Source of the DNA: Candidatus Omnitrophota bacterium
GTDB taxonomy: Bacteria > Ratteibacteria > UBA8468 > MWAK01
Length of the DNA stretch: 8,930 nt
Assembly (NCBI GenBank): GCA_026387085.1
Contig: JAPLMK010000102.1
Location: 1-8,930 of the forward strand
Reading direction: 5' to 3'
A program made the position numbers and the translations under genes. Below are positions 5,705-8,930 of the stretch, piece by piece (position 1 is the first letter of the stretch; every line of letters starts with the position of its first letter). Below the pieces are notes generated by a model. The model had not been told where the DNA came from, did not search any database, and saw only the letters and a program-made list of their open reading frames with translations.

Positions 5705-5730
5705 CAAGACTCAAGAAAGTGTGGTAAATT
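5701..5730 (+). promoter_or_regulatory. Strong sigma-70-type promoter overlapping the glmM stop codon
   Basis: A perfect -35 box TTGACA lies at 5701-5706 and shares bases with the glmM stop TGA (5702-5704). An extended -10 follows, with TG at 5722-5723 and TAAATT at 5725-5730, an 18-bp spacer. The expected start point is about 5737. It would drive the small lipoprotein gene and, with no terminator between them, probably the cold-shock gene as well. Confidence 0.75.
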
Positions 5731-5731
5731 G

Positions 5732-5756
5732 TTATAACTTAATGGTAGAGTTATAA
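5732..5756. promoter_or_regulatory. Perfect inverted repeat over the predicted transcription start (possible operator)
   Basis: TTATAACT (5732-5739) and AGTTATAA (5749-5756) are perfect reverse complements with a 9-nt spacer. The repeat begins 2 nt after the -10 box and spans the predicted start site, a typical position for a repressor operator. It could instead form a weak AT-rich hairpin at the 5' end of the mRNA that affects its stability. Confidence 0.5.
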
Positions 5757-5775
5757 AATCATTTTGGAGATATTA

Positions 5776-5889
5776 ATGACAAAAAGAATCATTACCATTG
5801 CAATGTTGTTGTTATGCCTGGTAGTATTCAGCGGCGGCTGCACGTTCACATCGTCAATCGAGCCGCGGCCGAGTACCACCGGTAAATAG
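5776..5889 (+). CDS. Very small predicted lipoprotein (37 residues)
   Basis: MTKR is followed by a hydrophobic stretch (residues 5-18) and a lipobox-like S-G-G-C with the candidate lipidated cysteine C22. The -3 position is Ser rather than the usual Leu/Val/Ile, so processing is likely but not certain. Cleavage would leave a 16-residue lipopeptide rich in Ser, Thr and Pro. GGAGA at 5766-5770 lies 5 nt before the ATG, and a strong promoter is directly upstream, so this short frame has all the signals of a real gene. Entericidin-like and other tiny envelope lipoproteins are comparable in size, but I recognise no specific family. It is probably co-transcribed with the cold-shock gene 87 nt downstream. 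Confidence 0.7.
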   Translation: MTKRIITIAMLLLCLVVFSGGCTFTSSIEPRPSTTGK

Positions 5890-5893
5890 TTAG

Positions 5894-5954
5894 ATGCAGG
5901 TACAAAGGAAGAGCCCGGCATTCTGCCTGACTCTTCCGGAGGAAATGCCTGCAT
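5894..5954 (+). promoter_or_regulatory. Long structured 5' leader of the cold-shock gene
   Basis: Three nested stems can be drawn: ATGCAGG (5894-5900) with CCTGCAT (5948-5954), GGAAGAG (5907-5913) with CTCTTCC (5931-5937), and GGCA (5917-5920) with TGCC (5924-5927). All are perfect. The structure starts 4 nt after the lipoprotein stop and ends just before the AGGAGG ribosome-binding site of the cold-shock gene. Structured leaders that control translation by temperature are known for cold-shock mRNAs. Such a role here is inference; it might instead act as an RNA-processing or stability element. Confidence 0.55.
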
Positions 5955-5976
5955 AATAGAAAGGAGGGGAAAAAGA

Positions 5977-6183
5977 ATGGCAAGAGTAAAAGGTAAGGTA
6001 AAGTGGTTCAATGCAGCCAAGGGTTACGGCTTCATTGAGAGGGAAGGAGACTCGGATGTCTTCGTACACTACTCTGCAATCACGGCCGATGGTTATCGCA
6101 CATTGGAAGAAGGTTGCGAAGTAGAGTTTGACGTAACGGAAGGCAAAAAAGGCCCCCAAGCGGAAAACGTCACCAAAATATAA
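5977..6183 (+). CDS. csp: Cold-shock domain protein (CspA family)
   Basis: A 68-residue single OB-fold protein that binds single-stranded RNA and DNA and melts mRNA secondary structure. The length is standard. It has the start KGKVKWFNAAKGYGFIER, including RNP1 (K15-G-Y-G-F-I20), and RNP2 V-F-V-H-Y at 28-32, where Y32 replaces the commoner Phe. It ends with the usual GPQAENVTKI strand. The strong AGGAGG at 5962-5967, 9 nt before the ATG, indicates high translation. It is preceded by a structured leader and followed 32 nt later by a perfect intrinsic terminator. It is probably in the lipoprotein transcript from the promoter at 5701; I see no convincing promoter of its own. Confidence 0.97.
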   Translation: MARVKGKVKWFNAAKGYGFIEREGDSDVFVHYSAITADGYRTLEEGCEVEFDVTEGKKGPQAENVTKI

Positions 6184-6215
6184 AGATAGTAATATCTTTC
6201 GTATTGGAATGTGAC

Positions 6216-6250
6216 AAGAAGCCCCGGAGAAATTCCGGGGCTTCTTTTTT
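6216..6250 (+). terminator. Intrinsic terminator after the cold-shock gene
   Basis: A perfect 13-bp stem (6216-6228 with 6234-6246) encloses a 5-nt loop, GAAAT. It has a GC-rich core CCCCGG/CCGGGG, and the 3' arm runs into a T-tract ending at 6250. This is a textbook rho-independent terminator and should separate the lipoprotein-csp transcript from the TPR gene. Confidence 0.95.
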
Positions 6251-6264
6251 GAAGCCTACAATAA

Positions 6265-6350
6265 CGTAGGGCGACCCTTTTTCGCCTGAGGCGAATACGC
6301 CTCCGGCGTACAGGGTCGCCAATTAGCGAGGCTGAAAGCCTCGCACTACG
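6265..6350. repeat. 86-nt four-way-junction palindromic element (family D)
   Basis: An outer stem CGTAG (6265-6269) with CTACG (6346-6350) encloses two arms. Arm 1 is a perfect 9-bp stem GGCGACCCT (6270-6278) with AGGGTCGCC (6312-6320), which itself contains two adjacent hairpins: TTCGCC/GGCGAA (6281-6295) and TACGCC/GGCGTA (6296-6310), each with a 3-nt loop. Arm 2 is GCGAGGCT (6326-6333) with AGCCTCGC (6337-6344). Similar modules are known as dispersed repeats in other bacteria. It is the only copy here and stops 2 nt before the TPR start codon. Confidence 0.85.
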
Positions 6351-6352
6351 AA

Positions 6353-8161
6353 ATGATAAAAAAACTAACCGCAATTTTCGTGTTGTTTGCTTTATTTCTC
6401 CGGGCGGGATACGTTTTCGCCTACACGGAAAAAGAATGTCTGCAGTTGGCAAAACTTGCCTACGAAAATGAATTTTACGATATTTCCCTCAAATATCTCT
6501 CCCAATTTAACAATCTCTATCCGCAGGGCGAATTAAAACCATACGGACTCATCCTGCAGGGCCTCAATCTCCGAAAACTGAACAAGCTGCCGGAAGCAAA
6601 AAAAACGTTTAGCGAATCGCTGGCGGATTATCCGGAAAGCCCGTATGTCAGCCAGACCTATTACCTGCGGGGAGAAACAAACCTCTCCCTCAATATTTTT
6701 TCGGAAGCGGAGGCTGATTTCCGCAACGCCCTGAACGCAGGCCTGGCCCAGGAAACAATGCCGGCTGCCTACCAGGGGCTTCTGACCAGCCAGGCAAACC
6801 AGGGCAAATTTTTTGAAGCCCTGACCATTTTGGCGGAATGGGAAGGAAGACAACCGGAACTAAAAGAATCTTCAGAAAACCGGAAGATGTTAATCAATAC
6901 CGCGGAACGAAGCATCGCCGCGGCTTTAAATGCAAGGGACTTTGCCAAAGTCCACGCCATCTCCGGAATCATGCTTGACCGGTTTCCCTCAGATCCGTCC
7001 CTTGACCGGATATCATACTATCAGGCAAACGCCTTACTGCAAGAAGGAAATATTGAGGTTGCCCGGAATGATTTTCTAAAATTGCGCTCCAGCCCGGACC
7101 CGGAAATACCACCGTTGGCAAGCTTCCGCCTGGCTGACATCTCCCTTGCCCAGAAAGATTACGCCGGCGCCGTCCGCTACTACCGCGAAGCGGAGGAAAA
7201 AAGCGTTGACCCGGAAATCAAAGCCGCGGCAAAATTTCAATTGGGGACGCTTGCCCGGAAGAATCAGGATTACGCCGGAGCATCAGCGTATTTCCAGAAA
7301 GCACTGACCGACTCAACACAACCGGCCCTGCAAGAAAAAGCGCTCTTTGAGTTAGCCGGAACATCTTTCCTGTCCGGTGATTACCAAAAAGCCGCCGCCC
7401 TCTACCGGGAATTCCGGAGCCGTTTTCCGCAAAACGAATCCGCTTCAATTGCGCTGCTCCAGGAAGCGTTCGCGTTTTATAACCTGAAACGATACGCCGA
7501 AGCGCAGGCCGCGTTTCAAAATCTCATCAGCGCCGTCACACCCTACCCGCACAATTTGTCCGGGCAGGCCCAATATGGCCTGGGGCTCGTCTTTATCGCC
7601 CTGGGCAAAGAATCACAAGCCGTTGCTTTGTGGGAACGATACCTAACCGACAAACCGTTTGTCTCGGAACAGGCGGCCATGGTTTTACTTCTGACCCGTT
7701 CCTTTATCAAAGGGGGTCGATCGGCCGAAGCTGTTCCGTATTTAAGGCGGGTTACCTCTGCCGTTGACCTGGAGGATGAAACCCGGGCGGAAGCATTTCT
7801 GCTCCTAGGCCTGGCTTACCTGAAAGAAAACAAGCCCAGCGAAAGCTTGTCGGCGCTTGACTCCGGGCTTACCCTTAACCCCAGCCCGGAATTAAGAGGC
7901 GGCCTCATGAAAAATAAAGCCGACCTGCTTCTGGCGAAAGGCGATTACCAGCAGGCGATTCCTCTTTACCAGCAATTGCGCCAAACCCTGCCGGAAAAAA
8001 GGGGAGAGGTTCTTTACGGAACAGCGGTCTGTCTCCAAAACCTGGGGCAAACACCGGAAGCGATTCCGGTTTACCTGGAAGCGTTGATGAACCTGCCGGC
8101 TAATTCACCTCTGGCCAAAGAGATTAAAACAACGCTGGCACAGATAAAGAAAAAAATGTAA
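6353..8161 (+). CDS. Exported tetratricopeptide-repeat protein
   Basis: This 602-residue protein has an N-terminal signal peptide (MIKK, hydrophobic core 6-18, likely cleavage after V-F-A at 23). The rest is almost entirely helical TPR-type repeats, with recognisable units near 25-60, 64-95, 103-130, 138-165, 220-245, 257-285, 293-320, 329-358, 367-393, 405-432, 443-470, 481-510, 518-545 and 554-582. Typical repeat signatures are 'G.Y..A...Y' forms such as QKDYAGAVRYYREA, SGDYQKAAALYREF and KGDYQQAIPLYQQL. It is therefore a periplasmic or outer-membrane-associated scaffold, resembling the YbgF/BamD-like and secretin-associated TPR proteins in layout, though no such family can be assigned. The signal peptide confirms the ATG, but no Shine-Dalgarno sequence precedes it because a palindromic element ends 2 nt upstream. 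The next gene starts 38 nt downstream and encodes a probable outer-membrane barrel, suggesting a functional pair. Confidence 0.85.
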   Translation: MIKKLTAIFVLFALFLRAGYVFAYTEKECLQLAKLAYENEFYDISLKYLSQFNNLYPQGELKPYGLILQGLNLRKLNKLPEAKKTFSESLADYPESPYVSQTYYLRGETNLSLNIFSEAEADFRNALNAGLAQETMPAAYQGLLTSQANQGKFFEALTILAEWEGRQPELKESSENRKMLINTAERSIAAALNARDFAKVHAISGIMLDRFPSDPSLDRISYYQANALLQEGNIEVARNDFLKLRSSPDPEIPPLASFRLADISLAQKDYAGAVRYYREAEEKSVDPEIKAAAKFQLGTLARKNQDYAGASAYFQKALTDSTQPALQEKALFELAGTSFLSGDYQKAAALYREFRSRFPQNESASIALLQEAFAFYNLKRYAEAQAAFQNLISAVTPYPHNLSGQAQYGLGLVFIALGKESQAVALWERYLTDKPFVSEQAAMVLLLTRSFIKGGRSAEAVPYLRRVTSAVDLEDETRAEAFLLLGLAYLKENKPSESLSALDSGLTLNPSPELRGGLMKNKADLLLAKGDYQQAIPLYQQLRQTLPEKRGEVLYGTAVCLQNLGQTPEAIPVYLEALMNLPANSPLAKEIKTTLAQIKKKM

Positions 8162-8195
8162 CCCCTCGCCTTCATCCTCTCTCTTGGGGGAGAGG
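8162..8195 (+). repeat. Family C palindromic element, copy 2, carrying the ribosome-binding site of the next gene
   Basis: It begins at the base after the TPR stop codon. CCTCTC (8176-8181) pairs perfectly with GAGAGG (8190-8195), extended inward by a T-G wobble and a C-G pair. The purine-rich arm GGGGGAGAGG (8186-8195) lies 4 nt before the ATG at 8200, with a GGAG 7 nt away. It is therefore also the Shine-Dalgarno sequence, and in the folded hairpin it would be hidden. It shares its pyrimidine-rich lead with the element inside pta. Confidence 0.75.
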
Positions 8196-8199
8196 AATA

Positions 8200-8930
8200 A
8201 TGGCAGCATTTAAAATTATGCTTTCCTCTAAAAAAATAATTTATTTTTGCCTGCTGTTGCTTTTTAGCCTCTGCCCGTCCCGGCTCTCGGCTGAAAATAC
8301 CGGTGAAACGCTCCAACTGCCGGAAAAAGTTATCCTGGGTGACGACAAGACCTTAACGACGGTCTTTTCTTTCCGGGAAGAAACCAGAACTGATACCGCG
8401 CTATCCTTAAAAGCAATTCCGCCCCAACTCCCTTCCCTGTCGTTTTTCAATATTACCGTAAGCGCCGGAAATCAGAACAACTTTGCCGTGACCTTTTCCC
8501 GGCAGAGCCGCAACTGGTGTCTGGGCGCAACGGCAAGCCAATCCGGAATGGAACCGTTTCCGGAGCCGGTTCAGGAACTATCCCTTTCCATCAGCCGCAA
8601 AAAAATGTTCCGGCCCGGTATCCTGGATTTCTCTTTTTCGGTTACCCGCCTCTGGAACCTACCGGCCAGCAAAAAAACAGGCGTCATCTTAGTTCCCTCA
8701 ACATTGGCAGAAGGCGGAGAAGCAATAATTCGTCTCGGAGCCACCTTTTCCCCGGAAAAACCTTTACGCGCGCGCCTTTCCCTCGCCTATCATCTTTTAA
8801 ACGCAAAAGAGGATGCGGGCCGGGAAGCTATCTGGCCCGCCTGGTCAGCTGAAGCCGGCCTTATTGCAAGGTTAAACCTAAAGACCGAATTTACTTTCTT
8901 TCTCGACTGCCCGTTTAGTTATGATAATCC
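8200..8930 (+). CDS. Probable outer-membrane beta-barrel protein, N-terminal part (3' end outside window)
   Basis: An open frame from ATG 8200 to the window edge gives 243 codons without a stop. The first 31 residues form a signal peptide: S-K-K, a hydrophobic core IIYFCLLLLFSL, and a likely cleavage site after L-S-A. The short mature N-terminus includes LQLPEKVILGDDKTLT, a pattern I associate with outer-membrane proteins that begin with a plug or tether. It is followed by repeated alternating polar/hydrophobic strands with aromatic residues, for example SLSFFNITVSAG, NNFAVTFSRQS, GILDFSFSVTRLW, EAIIRLGATFS, LRARLSLAYHLL and LIARLNLKTEFTFFLD. This is what transmembrane beta strands look like. 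No named family is recognised. A second ATG at 8218 would leave a shorter signal peptide, but the purine-rich site favours 8200. It is probably translated from the same mRNA as the TPR gene. Confidence 0.72.
   Translation, partial: MAAFKIMLSSKKIIYFCLLLLFSLCPSRLSAENTGETLQLPEKVILGDDKTLTTVFSFREETRTDTALSLKAIPPQLPSLSFFNITVSAGNQNNFAVTFSRQSRNWCLGATASQSGMEPFPEPVQELSLSISRKKMFRPGILDFSFSVTRLWNLPASKKTGVILVPSTLAEGGEAIIRLGATFSPEKPLRARLSLAYHLLNAKEDAGREAIWPAWSAEAGLIARLNLKTEFTFFLDCPFSYDN

Noticed and set aside
5945..5956. Three-codon upstream frame (Met-Pro-Ala-stop) after a GGAGG in the csp leader
   Set aside because: The GGAGG is only 2 nt from the ATG and part of the region is in a predicted stem; a frame this short is expected by chance.
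6265..6350. tRNA gene, suggested by the cloverleaf-like fold
   Set aside because: It lacks the T-psi-C (GTTCRAN) motif, an anticodon arm of the right geometry and tRNA arm lengths; two of its arms branch from a third. It reads as a repeat element.
7870..7899. Possible third in-frame repeat in the TPR gene, encoding a peptide like LTLNPSPELRG
   Set aside because: It only loosely resembles family C, has no matching palindrome, and fits the normal loop between two TPR helices.
8517..8852. Plus-strand open frame of 111 codons with its own ATG
   Set aside because: It overlaps the barrel gene in another reading frame. The barrel frame has a signal peptide and alternating strand pattern, whereas this one is a basic, low-complexity translation.

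Overview
The window comes from an uncultured-looking Gram-negative bacterium of roughly balanced GC content. It encodes a probable outer-membrane beta-barrel protein and a lipoprotein, an 'alternate' GlmU-like protein of the kind best known from Bacteroidetes, and a phosphohexomutase with archaeal-type motifs. It is also crowded with several families of short palindromic repeats. Candidate phyla such as Omnitrophota or Desantisbacteria would fit, but this is a guess; nothing here fixes the taxonomy. All convincing genes lie on the + strand.

Layout. Positions 1-124 hold the C-terminal end of a probable glycosyltransferase. It is followed by wecB (UDP-GlcNAc 2-epimerase, 196-1320), a repeat-filled spacer, a Pta-family phosphotransacetylase (1539-2555), a GlmU-like sugar nucleotidyltransferase/acetyltransferase (2608-3855), an acyl carrier protein (3957-4196) and a GlmM-like phosphohexomutase (4346-5704). 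A promoter whose -35 box overlaps the glmM stop codon then drives a 37-residue lipoprotein (5776-5889) and probably a cold-shock protein (5977-6183), which ends at a strong intrinsic terminator. The last part encodes an exported TPR protein (6353-8161) and the first 243 codons of a probable outer-membrane beta-barrel protein (8200 to the window edge).

How the genes fit together. GlmM (GlcN-6-P to GlcN-1-P), the GlmU-like enzyme (acetylation and uridylylation to UDP-GlcNAc) and WecB (UDP-GlcNAc to UDP-ManNAc) form a continuous amino-sugar nucleotide route next to a glycosyltransferase. This suggests envelope or surface polysaccharide synthesis. Pta could link acetyl-phosphate to the acetyl-CoA used by the GlmU-like enzyme, which is inference. 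The TPR protein and the barrel protein look like a periplasm/outer-membrane pair.

The most unusual aspect is the density and placement of palindromic elements, about 6% of the window. Six gene junctions from 1321 onward carry one or more. Two elements lie in frame inside conserved enzymes (pta and glmM). One supplies the ribosome-binding site of the next gene, and one 86-nt element folds on paper into a four-way junction ending 2 nt before a start codon. The main 32-bp family has a fixed 8-9-8 stem-loop-stem geometry with compensatory base changes between copies.
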